Shown piece after piece: positions 1 through 6,647 of a stretch of 8,728 nt of DNA. Source of the DNA: Candidatus Hermodarchaeota archaeon (lineage in GTDB: Archaea; Asgardarchaeota; Hermodarchaeia; Hermodarchaeales; Hermodarchaeaceae); assembly GCA_016840595.1 (NCBI GenBank), contig JAEOSA010000073.1, positions 1-8,728 of the forward strand, read 5' to 3'. The position numbers and the translations under genes were made by a program. The notes beneath the pieces were generated by a model. It had not been told where the DNA came from, ran no database searches, and saw nothing but the letters and a program-made list of their open reading frames with translations. The number at the start of each line of letters is the position of its first letter. Position 1 is the stretch's first letter.

Positions 1-865
1 TGCCATAGAAGATGCATACGTAATCTGAGATATAGTCGGCGACAGCCAAGTCATGTACAACGCTGATGACCATTTTTCCTTCCCGGGCAAGTGAACGAAT
101 TGCTCGGGCTGTCCTAACGCGTTGATAAACATCAAGATACGAGGTGGGCTCATCTATTAGATACACATCTACATCACGAGCCATTACAGCAGCGATTGCG
201 ACACGTTGGAGTTCACCGCCACTGAGGACCGAGACATCTCGTTGTAAAATACTTTGGAGTTCCAGTTGTTCGGTAAGGTCTGCAATTTTTCCACTATCAC
301 CTGTAGATTCAAGAAGCTGTTGAACAGACCCTTGATAGGCTTCAGGAATTGCTGTCACATTTTGAGGTTTGTAGGCAACCGTTAAATCCCCCTGAGAAGC
401 TTGTTCGAAATAGGGCTGCAGTCCTGAGCCACGATAATGACGAATGATTTCCGACCAGTCAGGAGGATCATCAAAATTTCCAAGATTCGGTTGTAGCTGC
501 GTGGCTAGAATTTTTAATGCCGTCGATTTACCCGTTCCATTTGCACCCACCAGACCGGTGACGGCACCTGGTGCTGGGATAGGAAGGCGGAAGAGTTTGA
601 AGCTATTTGGTCCGTATCGGTGGGACGTGTCGGTATCCAATTCGTCTGCCAGGTTAATAATTCGGAGTGCTCCAAAGGGACATTTTCGCGTACAGATACC
701 ACAGCCGGTACATAGCAGTTCCACTACCCGAGGCGGACTATCTTTGACGCTTTTATCAAAGATAACCACTTCATCACCCATCCGTTGTGGTGGACAAAAC
801 CGTTGACATTCCCTGCTACATTTAGCAGGATTGCAGGCGCGTGGATCTAATACAGCGATTCGCAA
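1..865 (-). CDS. abce1: ABCE1 / RNase L inhibitor ribosome-recycling ATPase, N-terminal part (3' end outside window)
   Basis: ABCE1 splits ribosomes after termination together with aRF1/Pelota and takes part in initiation; it is a cytoplasmic Fe-S twin-ATPase. Translating the minus strand from 865 gives 288 residues running off the left edge. Eight cysteines form two ferredoxin-like cluster sites (C11, C16, C20, C24; then C52, C55, C58, C62 in CTGCGICTRKCP). The Y-loop RYGPNSF (83-89) follows, then Walker A GANGTGKST (107-115), signature LSGGELQR (214-221), Walker B YLIDEPTS (235-242) with catalytic E239, the D-loop, and switch His271. The second ATPase domain lies outside. The start is TTG: the family begins M-R-I-A-V, an in-frame TGA lies two codons upstream, and GGAG sits 11 nt upstream. 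The usual VEHDLAV at the switch reads VVHDLAV here. Identification is near certain. Confidence 0.97.
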   Translation of the reverse strand, partial: MRIAVLDPRACNPAKCSRECQRFCPPQRMGDEVVIFDKSVKDSPPRVVELLCTGCGICTRKCPFGALRIINLADELDTDTSHRYGPNSFKLFRLPIPAPGAVTGLVGANGTGKSTALKILATQLQPNLGNFDDPPDWSEIIRHYRGSGLQPYFEQASQGDLTVAYKPQNVTAIPEAYQGSVQQLLESTGDSGKIADLTEQLELQSILQRDVSVLSGGELQRVAIAAVMARDVDVYLIDEPTSYLDVYQRVRTARAIRSLAREGKMVISVVHDLAVADYISDYVCIFYG

Positions 866-941
866 GATTCAGCATACTCCAGGTTTTTCGACATCGATTC
901 AGGTTTTTAGTCTTATGGGCAAGCTAGAGAATAAGGGAAAG
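866..941 (-). promoter_or_regulatory. ABCE1 upstream region with 9-bp direct repeat
   Basis: This 76-bp gap separates the synthetase stop from the ABCE1 TTG. On the minus strand AAAAACCTG occurs twice (900-908 and 880-888), exactly 20 bp apart, or about two helical turns. The downstream copy runs into the GGAG ribosome-binding site. A clear TATA box is not seen; ACTAAAAAC around 904-911 is the nearest A/T-rich candidate. The repeat is visible directly; a regulatory role is inferred. Confidence 0.35.
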
Positions 942-2309
942 CTAGTGTGAACGGAGCCATTCAGCCCGTTGACTCAGAAAGTGGAGAGCTTTGGCCGCTC
1001 GTTTGGGCGAAGGAAAGTTGGTAATCCCACGCTGAGCTAGAATTGGTAGCCCCTCTTCAACAATGTCACCAGCTAACCAGCAGGTGATAAGCGGTTTTTG
1101 AGGATTCGCCTTCTTCGCTTCACGAATAGCTTTTGAAATTGCCGAAATTGAGGAAAAGGTAGTGGGAACGTTTAACACGAGCACCATATCGATATCAGAA
1201 TGCATGAGAAGAACTTCTGTAACTTGTTGGTAAATCTCAGGAGTTCCTTCTGGCCCAACATCAACCGGGTTTCCCATTGGACAAAACGAGGGCAAGAACG
1301 CTTTGAACGTCTTCACCAGATTTGTGGGAAAGGGACTAACATCAAGACCTACTTGAGCACATGCATCAACGGCGAGTACACCAGGTCCTCCAGCGTTTGT
1401 TATTATCCCGACTCGCTTCCCAGTTGGCAAAGGTTGGGTAACTAGCACCTGGCAGGCATCAATAAACTCATCAAGGCTTGTTGCTTGGAGAATTCCTGCT
1501 TGCCGAAATGCACCAGTATAGATTGCCTGTTCTCCTGCCATTGCTCCGGTATGCGTAAGGATTGCACGAGAGGCTTCTATTGTATCACCAGGTTTTAGCA
1601 CAACGAGAGGTTTGTGTGGCGTAATGAGCTGTGCAATAGAAAGAAATTGACGGGCATTAGTAATGCCTTCTAGATAGCCACCGATAATTTGTGTGGGCTT
1701 ATGAGATTGCAAATATTGAAGCAGATCCTCTGGCCCAATATCAGCTGCGTTTCCGTAACTAACAAATATGCTTATTCCTAATCCAGCCGCCCTTGCCAAA
1801 GCAAGAACCACCGCTGACATGGCGCCACTTTGAGTTATGAATGCCATATGTCCCCGTTGTAAGCGGTTTTCAAAACTTGCATAGATATGTTCCCAGGTGG
1901 AGGCATAGCCTGCACAGTTTGGACCCAACATCCGCATACCATGTTTTTGAACTAGTTTGAAGAGTTCGCCTTCCGCAGCATTATCACCAAGCTCACTAAA
2001 CCCTGAACTCATCACAATCACCGATTTGACTCCTTTTCGACCACTAGCATCAACTGCATCTAACACACGTTCTTTGCGTAACACAATGATTGCTAGATCG
2101 ATGTCTCCGGGTACAACATCAATCGATGGATACGCAGAAAGACCGAGAACGGTCTTCAACCGGGGATTGACTGGATAAATCGTTCCTGGAAATTTCCCCA
2201 ATTGCAGGCTTCTCATCACCTGAAATCCAATTCGGTTCGATTTATCCGAGGCTCCAATGACCACAATGGACTTTGGTTGAAACAATGGATCCAAGGATGT
2301 GGATGTCAT
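942..2309 (-). CDS. acdA: ADP-forming acetyl/acyl-CoA synthetase, alpha subunit
   Basis: ACD converts acyl-CoA + ADP + phosphate to the acid, CoA and ATP, giving substrate-level ATP in archaeal fermentation; it works in the cytoplasm as alpha plus an ATP-grasp beta subunit. The protein has an N-terminal CoA-binding Rossmann domain (about residues 5-125; IVVIGAS near the start), then two succinyl-CoA-ligase-like flavodoxin domains, with MLGPNC, ITQSGAMS and the phosphohistidine loop LTHTGAMAG (His253 in this numbering). YLEGI carries the family's conserved Glu about 40 residues earlier. Its 455 residues match separate alpha subunits; no ATP-grasp domain is fused. I chose ATG 2309 behind GGTG; an in-frame GTG at 2321 would add four residues. 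No beta gene lies in the window, so acyl substrate specificity is unknown. Confidence 0.9.
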   Translation of the reverse strand: MTSTSLDPLFQPKSIVVIGASDKSNRIGFQVMRSLQLGKFPGTIYPVNPRLKTVLGLSAYPSIDVVPGDIDLAIIVLRKERVLDAVDASGRKGVKSVIVMSSGFSELGDNAAEGELFKLVQKHGMRMLGPNCAGYASTWEHIYASFENRLQRGHMAFITQSGAMSAVVLALARAAGLGISIFVSYGNAADIGPEDLLQYLQSHKPTQIIGGYLEGITNARQFLSIAQLITPHKPLVVLKPGDTIEASRAILTHTGAMAGEQAIYTGAFRQAGILQATSLDEFIDACQVLVTQPLPTGKRVGIITNAGGPGVLAVDACAQVGLDVSPFPTNLVKTFKAFLPSFCPMGNPVDVGPEGTPEIYQQVTEVLLMHSDIDMVLVLNVPTTFSSISAISKAIREAKKANPQKPLITCWLAGDIVEEGLPILAQRGITNFPSPKRAAKALHFLSQRAEWLRSH

Positions 2310-2385
2310 GTAGTACACCACAGTGGGAATGCAAAATCTACATTCAAGGGGTGAATCTAGTTACTGGATAGCAAAATCCCTTGGT

Positions 2386-2393
2386 GTTTAAAG
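2386..2393 (-). promoter_or_regulatory. TATA-like box upstream of acyl-CoA synthetase gene
   Basis: The minus strand reads GTCTTTAAACACC here, resembling an archaeal TATA element about 77 bp before the ATG at 2309. It would start transcription near 2362 and leave a leader of about 50 nt. That leader holds a short perfect hairpin-like repeat (ATTCA, 5-nt loop, TGAAT, about 2341-2355). Weak evidence: one sequence match without an experiment. Confidence 0.3.
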
Positions 2394-2443
2394 ACTTGCT
2401 GGAGTACGATTCAGATGTGTGACTAACATTCAAAATTTGAGTT

Positions 2444-3370
2444 CTAATTGAACTCTATGACCTTGGCGATTTCTCGTTGTCGTGATCGGAGAGTGACTTC
2501 AGTAATTCCGAGTTCAGTGGCAACGGCTTGTTGAGAGCGGGTTTCACCAAGTTGCTTAGCAGCAAGATAGATAGCAGCAGCAACGTAGCCTTTAGGATCT
2601 TTTCCAGATAATTGGAGTTTTTCTGAAGCTGCTCCGAGCATTTCCAATGCCCGTTGTTCAACGGGCGCGGATAACCCAAGTGCATTAGCAAATCGCGGGA
2701 CAATTGCAGTCAGACTCATTCGCTTAGGTTTGAGATCAAGCGTTTTAACAAGAAGCACATAACACCGCTTTATCACGCGGTCTTCTTCACCTGAGGTCTT
2801 CAGGACACTATCCAAGGTTAAGGGAAATCCACAGGTCTTGGATGACGCAAAAACGCACGCAGCTACCATGGCTTTGATACTATGACCTCGTAAAAGGTCA
2901 TGCTTGTAGGCCTTCCGGTAATAGATGGCTGCAGTCTCACGAATGTGACCAGGGATACTCAATTTCTCAGACAAGCGACGAATTTCCGTAAAGGCGATTG
3001 TAAAATTCCGTCGCCGCCAAGTTGAACGAGAGTTCCATCGCATAATACGTTCAAGACGGCCTGCTCGTTCCGGTGATATGCCATTTCCATTCATTCGAGT
3101 AGAAACCTTGGTTGACAATCCAAAATCGGGGAGCATCTGAGAAAGGGGAAGCCCATGAATACTCCTTTCAGCTTTTTCCTCAGGTGTAAAGGCACGAACT
3201 CCGGCTCGATGATCAATCATCGCCTCGGATAGAACCATCCCACAACCAGTACAGATGAGTTCACCACGCTTTGGATCATGTACAATATCATGTGAACTAC
3301 AATCAGGGCAGCGTAAAACATCAGCATGTTTTACCGTAGTGGGACTATTTTTTGAATATTCTACAGTCAA
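2444..3370 (-). CDS. tfb: Transcription initiation factor B (TFB, TFIIB homolog)
   Basis: TFB bridges TBP bound at the TATA box to RNA polymerase, contacts the BRE, and helps open the promoter. The 308 residues are full length. An N-terminal zinc ribbon has C21, C24, C40 and C43 (CPDC, CTGC). A B-reader/linker region follows (RAFTPEEKAERS, then GLSTKVS and SPERAGRL, about 56-105). Two cyclin repeats come next, at about 113-205 (IRETAAIYYRKA, RGHSIKAMVAA) and 210-306 (PKGYVAAAIYLAAK, ending in a helix-turn-helix). The start is TTG: GAGGT lies 10 nt upstream, no ATG precedes the zinc ribbon, and starting later would lose it. It sits 116 bp downstream of an Lrp-type regulator. Whether it is the only TFB of the genome cannot be told here. 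Confidence 0.96.
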   Translation of the reverse strand: MTVEYSKNSPTTVKHADVLRCPDCSSHDIVHDPKRGELICTGCGMVLSEAMIDHRAGVRAFTPEEKAERSIHGLPLSQMLPDFGLSTKVSTRMNGNGISPERAGRLERIMRWNSRSTWRRRNFTIAFTEIRRLSEKLSIPGHIRETAAIYYRKAYKHDLLRGHSIKAMVAACVFASSKTCGFPLTLDSVLKTSGEEDRVIKRCYVLLVKTLDLKPKRMSLTAIVPRFANALGLSAPVEQRALEMLGAASEKLQLSGKDPKGYVAAAIYLAAKQLGETRSQQAVATELGITEVTLRSRQREIAKVIEFN

Positions 3371-3407
3371 GAAGCCTTTTACCTCAATAAGAGAAACAGG
3401 TTAGCGG

Positions 3408-3460
3408 CTTTTTATAGCTCCGCAATAATAGCACAAAAAACATCAACTTTAGTTTATAAA
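3408..3460 (-). promoter_or_regulatory. Candidate TATA boxes for tfb
   Basis: Two TATA-like elements lie in the gap before tfb on the minus strand. TATAAAAAG (3408-3416) follows a purine-rich GGAGC that could act as a BRE; a start about 25 nt downstream would give a leader of about 18 nt containing the GAGGT site (3381-3385). A second element, TTTATAAA (3453-3460), would give a leader of about 60 nt. The motifs are directly visible; which one is used is unknown. Confidence 0.5.
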
Positions 3461-3486
3461 GTCCAGCGATTTTTGGTGATTTGGTG

Positions 3487-4395
3487 TTACCGCAACCCCG
3501 CTTCTTTTAACAGGCTATTCATGCTTTGGTCGCGTGGACCTAGAAAGTAGTTGTGGTGTTTAGCAATAATTACTGTCACTGTTTGAACGGGTTCATATCG
3601 ACGTGTTGTGCGAGATATTGAATCGACTTCGTTAAGGTTTTCTCCCGTGAAAAGGCAAATTAGAACTGGTGAATCCACAGAAATGTATGTCTCCCATAGT
3701 GAGAGAGGGAATTTGTCATTTAGCCAAGTGATGAGGGCTTGGTGATCCACTTCTTTTTCATCCCATGTAATTCGCAGCAGAAAGGGAATACTTTCTGCTT
3801 CACCAAGCTCAAGGAGGACAGTGAAGTGAACGGCCTTCCCATCAACTAGCTCTTTGACAAGCCTTCGGACCCTTCTGGAAGTTAGTTTTGTTTGCTCAGC
3901 GATACTTGCTATAGATTTTCGCGGATCGTCAATCAGGGAAGCCAGAACAAGTAGATGGAGCTTTGATAAGGACATCGTGTATCCTTGGTGGCTCAGGATT
4001 TGATGGGTTTCAACGGTATTCACGCATTTGAAACTTCGAAGGAATGAGGTTACGTCCCAGAGCTCTTGTGAGTTTCGATATTCAGCGACAAGGGCATAGT
4101 GGCCACCAGTATAGGAGGCTGCGGCGATGATTTGTGGGTGTTTACCGAGTTGGTTTACAAATTCTTCTTCGTCTTGTGAACCATCCGTGAGGAGAAGGCC
4201 GAAAAGTAGTTCTGAACCGGTCATTGCCTGTGAAAATTGCACTCGATATTGGTGGATGATACCAGTGTCTTCCAGTTTTTTAACTCGTTTTTTTATGGCA
4301 CTCGAGGAAATGCCATAGTTCAGGGCAAGATCTCGGTATGTGATGCGACAATTGTTAATCAGTTCGGTGAGAATACCCTTATCGATATTGTCCAA
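3487..4395 (-). CDS. Lrp/AsnC-like transcriptional regulator with two HTH-sensor units
   Basis: The N-terminus is a classic AsnC-type winged helix (residues 1-52: IDKGILTELINN, then RDLALNYGISSSAIKKRVKKLEDTG split by helix boundaries). A region resembling the alpha/beta RAM sensor domain follows (about 60-135, with YTGGHYALVAEY). A second helix-turn-helix comes at about 144-190 (IAEQTKLTSRRVRRLVKEL), then a more diverged sensor-like half (about 192-280). At 302 residues it is about twice the usual 150, consistent with an internal duplication. Expected role: DNA-binding repressor or activator responding to a small ligand, target unknown. The start is TTG, with AAGGG upstream; it leaves the usual Lrp N-terminus (M-D-x-I-D). 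A palindrome just upstream could be an autoregulatory site. Family confident, ligand unknown. Confidence 0.85.
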   Translation of the reverse strand: MDNIDKGILTELINNCRITYRDLALNYGISSSAIKKRVKKLEDTGIIHQYRVQFSQAMTGSELLFGLLLTDGSQDEEEFVNQLGKHPQIIAAASYTGGHYALVAEYRNSQELWDVTSFLRSFKCVNTVETHQILSHQGYTMSLSKLHLLVLASLIDDPRKSIASIAEQTKLTSRRVRRLVKELVDGKAVHFTVLLELGEAESIPFLLRITWDEKEVDHQALITWLNDKFPLSLWETYISVDSPVLICLFTGENLNEVDSISRTTRRYEPVQTVTVIIAKHHNYFLGPRDQSMNSLLKEAGLR

Positions 4396-4423
4396 TTTGA
4401 AGTTCGCCCTTTTCTGTTTGAGT

Positions 4424-4441
4424 CTTAGGAGTAAATCTAAG
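4424..4441 (-). promoter_or_regulatory. Palindrome upstream of Lrp-like gene, candidate operator
   Basis: CTTAG (4424-4428) and CTAAG (4437-4441) form an inverted repeat with an A/T-rich 8-bp spacer, 29 bp before the TTG start of the Lrp-like gene. An A/T-rich TATA-like stretch (4451-4460, TTTTAATTTT on the plus strand) lies just upstream of it relative to transcription. Lrp-family proteins commonly autoregulate through short palindromes with A/T-rich centres near the TATA box, so autoregulation is plausible but inferred. Confidence 0.35.
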
Positions 4442-4471
4442 TGGAGGAGGTTTTAATTTTCTGCATTAGAT

Positions 4472-4478
4472 AAAAAAA
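4472..4478 (-). terminator. T7 run after nucleotide-sugar dehydrogenase
   Basis: The minus strand has seven consecutive T residues starting 5 nt past the TAA stop at 4483-4485. Archaeal RNA polymerase ends transcripts at short T-runs without needing a hairpin, so this is a likely terminator. It would insulate the downstream Lrp-like gene. Confidence 0.55.
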
Positions 4479-4482
4479 CAAG

Positions 4483-5826
4483 TTATGTTGAAGGAATCCG
4501 ACCAACCTTCCAAGCTGTTCTAGGTAGGAGATTTGTTGTATCCACTAAACAGTCTTGAACGGCTTCCAGCTTATCTATTGCATCTCGATATTCCTGATGA
4601 GATGCGATAAGAAGAATACAATCAGCTGCGAGGGCCTCATCAAGTGATGCGGAGGTAAACCCAAAATCGCGAATCTCTTTTTCTGAAAAATATGGATCAT
4701 GAGCAAGAATCACTTTGGGATTGTATCCTTGAAGATGCCGAAGAATTTGGAGGCTAGCCGCAAACCGAGTTTCTTTCACATCAGCTCGGAAGGAAATACC
4801 AAGAAGGCTAATCCGGGAGTCTTTAATGTCTTTTCCGTGAGCCTTTAGGCACTGGATAGCTAATTTCACGGTGTGGATGGGCATACTATCATTCATGAAC
4901 CGAGCTTGGCGTAAAAGGGCCGCATCCACTCCTAGCTCTTCAGCTTTGTTAATCAGAAACCAAGGGTAGACCGGAATGCAATGACCACCTACACCGGCAC
5001 TGGGTCGGTGAATCATGCAATGTTCTTTTGTATCCTCATTTGCAGCGGCAATCACTTCCCACGTATCCACACCTAATGGTTCACAGAGCTTGGCTAAGAA
5101 GTTCGCATAACCTATATTCAAATCTCGAAATGTACCTTCAGCAACTTTTACCAATTCTGCTGCTATGAGAGAGGAAGTGCGTACGACTTTGCCAAAAATA
5201 CTGTATACACCTGCAGCAGCTTCAGTGCTTGCTTGGTCTATGCCACCAACGACTTTCGGGTATTTGTAGAGGTTACGCATCACGCGACCAACCATTAGGC
5301 GCTCGGGACTATGTGCAAGTCCAAAGTCTTTGCCGGCTACAAGTTTGCTTTCCGTTTCTAAAAGCGGTTTGACTACACTCTCGGTTGCTCCCGGTGGCAT
5401 CGTGGTGGAGGTAATCACGAGAGTCCCTTTTTTCAAGCCTTTTCCGGCTGCCCTTGTGGCATCTTGGATGATTGAATAGTCTTCTTGACCCTGATCATTT
5501 ACGAGCAACGGAACTAGAATAATTATGACGTCTGCATCATTGGCTGCATCAGTCCCATCAATAGTTGCCCTAAGTTGACCTGACTCGATCATTTCCCGCA
5601 GCAAATCGGCAACTTGTGGCTCACCGACTAACGGAGATTTACCTTGGTTAATTTTGACAACAACCGATTGATTCTTTCTGACTCCGACAACCCTAGCACC
5701 TTCTTTGGCAAAGGCTACCGCCAACGGAAGCCCCATATTGCCAATCCCGACCACATCAATTGTTACATCTCCATTTCTAATAAGACGTGCTACCTCTTTA
5801 GCTGACTTCCCATAGACCTTAACCAT
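4483..5826 (-). CDS. wecC: Nucleotide-sugar dehydrogenase, UDP-N-acetyl-D-mannosaminuronate type
   Basis: Enzymes of this family oxidise the C6 alcohol of a UDP-sugar to the acid in two NAD(P)-dependent steps, feeding surface glycan or N-glycan synthesis. The protein has an N-terminal Rossmann domain (GIGNMGLP, 27-34), the AHSPERLMVG segment (171-180), a central helix with ELVKVAEG (224-231) and NIGYAN, catalytic Cys283 in GVGGHCIPVYP, and a C-terminal UDP-binding domain (from about 335; LLGISFRADVKETR). GHCIPV is typical of the UDP-ManNAc rather than UDP-glucose branch. ATG 5826 is chosen because GAGGT lies 8 nt upstream and homologues start near this point (M-V-K-V-Y-G). An ATG at 5934, overlapping the hydrolase stop as ATGA, would add 36 unlikely residues. 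Oddity: Arg50 stands where the NAD-binding Asp usually is. Substrate is inferred. Confidence 0.9.
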   Translation of the reverse strand: MVKVYGKSAKEVARLIRNGDVTIDVVGIGNMGLPLAVAFAKEGARVVGVRKNQSVVVKINQGKSPLVGEPQVADLLREMIESGQLRATIDGTDAANDADVIIILVPLLVNDQGQEDYSIIQDATRAAGKGLKKGTLVITSTTMPPGATESVVKPLLETESKLVAGKDFGLAHSPERLMVGRVMRNLYKYPKVVGGIDQASTEAAAGVYSIFGKVVRTSSLIAAELVKVAEGTFRDLNIGYANFLAKLCEPLGVDTWEVIAAANEDTKEHCMIHRPSAGVGGHCIPVYPWFLINKAEELGVDAALLRQARFMNDSMPIHTVKLAIQCLKAHGKDIKDSRISLLGISFRADVKETRFAASLQILRHLQGYNPKVILAHDPYFSEKEIRDFGFTSASLDEALAADCILLIASHQEYRDAIDKLEAVQDCLVDTTNLLPRTAWKVGRIPST

Positions 5827-5865
5827 GTCAGGCAACCTCGAGACCTTAGCAGCAGCAAGCCCCCA

Positions 5866-5884
5866 CTTAAGCATTATTGTTAAG
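5866..5884 (-). promoter_or_regulatory. Palindrome in upstream region of nucleotide-sugar dehydrogenase
   Basis: CTTAA (5866-5870) and TTAAG (5880-5884) form a perfect 5-bp inverted repeat with an A/T-rich 9-bp centre, about 40 bp before the ATG at 5826. The minus strand there (CTTAACAATAAT) is also the best TATA-like stretch in the gap, so a bound protein could block the promoter. It resembles the CTTAG/CTAAG palindrome before the Lrp-like gene. Function is inferred. Confidence 0.3.
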
Positions 5885-5900
5885 ACGGAAACCGAATTCC

Positions 5901-5907
5901 AAAAAAA
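5901..5907 (-). terminator. T7 run after alpha/beta hydrolase
   Basis: Seven T residues on the minus strand lie 23 nt past the hydrolase stop (5931-5933), preceded by a pyrimidine-rich stretch (TTTCTC). This fits an archaeal poly-T terminator. It also argues that 5827-5930 is intergenic rather than an N-terminal extension of the dehydrogenase. Confidence 0.45.
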
Positions 5908-5930
5908 GAGAAATGAGAATCCAGGTTTGG

Positions 5931-6644
5931 TCATTGCATTCCGAGTTTATCCGTGAGAAAAGCAATAATCATGGGAATAATGAAATTCAGCCGACGAGTC
6001 CAGAAATGATTTGCCCCTTTAATCAGTCGGAGATACTTTTCCTTAACCTGCAATTGGGCGTAGATTCCTTCAGCTTCAACGTAGTGTACCGAATCGTCAT
6101 CACGCCCATGGACAATGTAGACGGGACAATTCACGTACCGAATGCCCTCAGTTACAATTGCAGAATCAATTTCAGAGGATTTTATCGGAGCACTGATGGT
6201 TACCAAAGCTGCGGGATTAGCATCCATGGATGCAGCAAGCGCCATACTTCCACCAAAACTATATCCCAAGAGGGCAATTCGAGAACTATCTATATGCGAG
6301 TGATTACGGATGAATTCCATGGCAGCTATTGTGTCCTGCATTTCTCCTATCCCCTGCCCAAATTGGCCTTGACTTTTTCCCACACCGCGAAAATTAAAGC
6401 GGAGGGTATTCAGCCCTTTGGCGGCAGCTGCTTTGCTGATAGCTAGTATCCGGCTATCATCCATTGATCCACCATAGAGCGGATGAGGGTGGCAAAGAAC
6501 TAGCCCAGGCTGTTTTTCCTTTTTAGCAAGAACGAGAATCCCTTCTAATGTCAGTTCACCACTCACAATACTGACTGATTGTTCACGACCGTTTCCAGTT
6601 TTTGAATCTGGCTGGGATAAGTCCAATCTGATCCACTGCTCCAT
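5931..6644 (-). CDS. Alpha/beta hydrolase (dienelactone hydrolase-like / COG2945-type)
   Basis: This is a cytoplasmic serine hydrolase of 237 residues with no signal peptide. Motifs in order are the LCHPHPLYGGS oxyanion-hole segment (50-60), FRGVGKSQG (85-93), nucleophile elbow GYSFGG with Ser129 (127-132), the acid loop HGRDDDS (179-185; Asp182 or Asp183), and GANHFW with His213. The triad is complete, so the enzyme should be active. The HPHPxxGG plus FRGVGxSxG pattern marks the small COG2945-like group, whose substrates are mostly unknown (esters or short acyl compounds). The ATG at 6644 has no good Shine-Dalgarno site. It lies divergent to an amidohydrolase, and the shared upstream region may regulate both; a joint pathway is possible but not shown. 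Confidence 0.88.
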   Translation of the reverse strand: MEQWIRLDLSQPDSKTGNGREQSVSIVSGELTLEGILVLAKKEKQPGLVLCHPHPLYGGSMDDSRILAISKAAAAKGLNTLRFNFRGVGKSQGQFGQGIGEMQDTIAAMEFIRNHSHIDSSRIALLGYSFGGSMALAASMDANPAALVTISAPIKSSEIDSAIVTEGIRYVNCPVYIVHGRDDDSVHYVEAEGIYAQLQVKEKYLRLIKGANHFWTRRLNFIIPMIIAFLTDKLGMQ

Positions 6645-6647
6645 GAA

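Noticed and set aside
444..806. 120-residue plus-strand open frame opposite ABCE1
   Set aside because: It is antisense to a clearly conserved protein, and its translation looks like a low-information shadow with no known motif.
825..875. Short out-of-frame ORF (17 codons) starting at an ATG just before the ABCE1 TTG
   Set aside because: GGAG is only 1 nt from this ATG, too close for initiation, and the peptide has no recognisable feature.
2331..2378. 8-bp direct repeat GCAAAATC, 40 bp apart, before the synthetase gene
   Set aside because: It is short and A-rich, and can occur by chance; no link to a promoter element was evident.
4441..4450. GTGGAGGAGG on the plus strand as a ribosome-binding site for a small gene
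   Set aside because: The nearest plus-strand ATG is about 35 nt away and opens only a short frame antisense to the dehydrogenase end.
5827..5934. 36-residue N-terminal extension of the dehydrogenase from an ATG that overlaps the hydrolase stop (ATGA)
   Set aside because: It contains a T7 run, has no good ribosome-binding site, and lies upstream of where homologues begin. ATG 5826 has GAGGT 8 nt upstream. Translational coupling cannot be fully excluded.
5877..6446. 189-residue plus-strand open frame opposite the alpha/beta hydrolase
   Set aside because: The minus-strand frame carries a complete catalytic triad; the plus frame has no domain signal and no ribosome-binding site.
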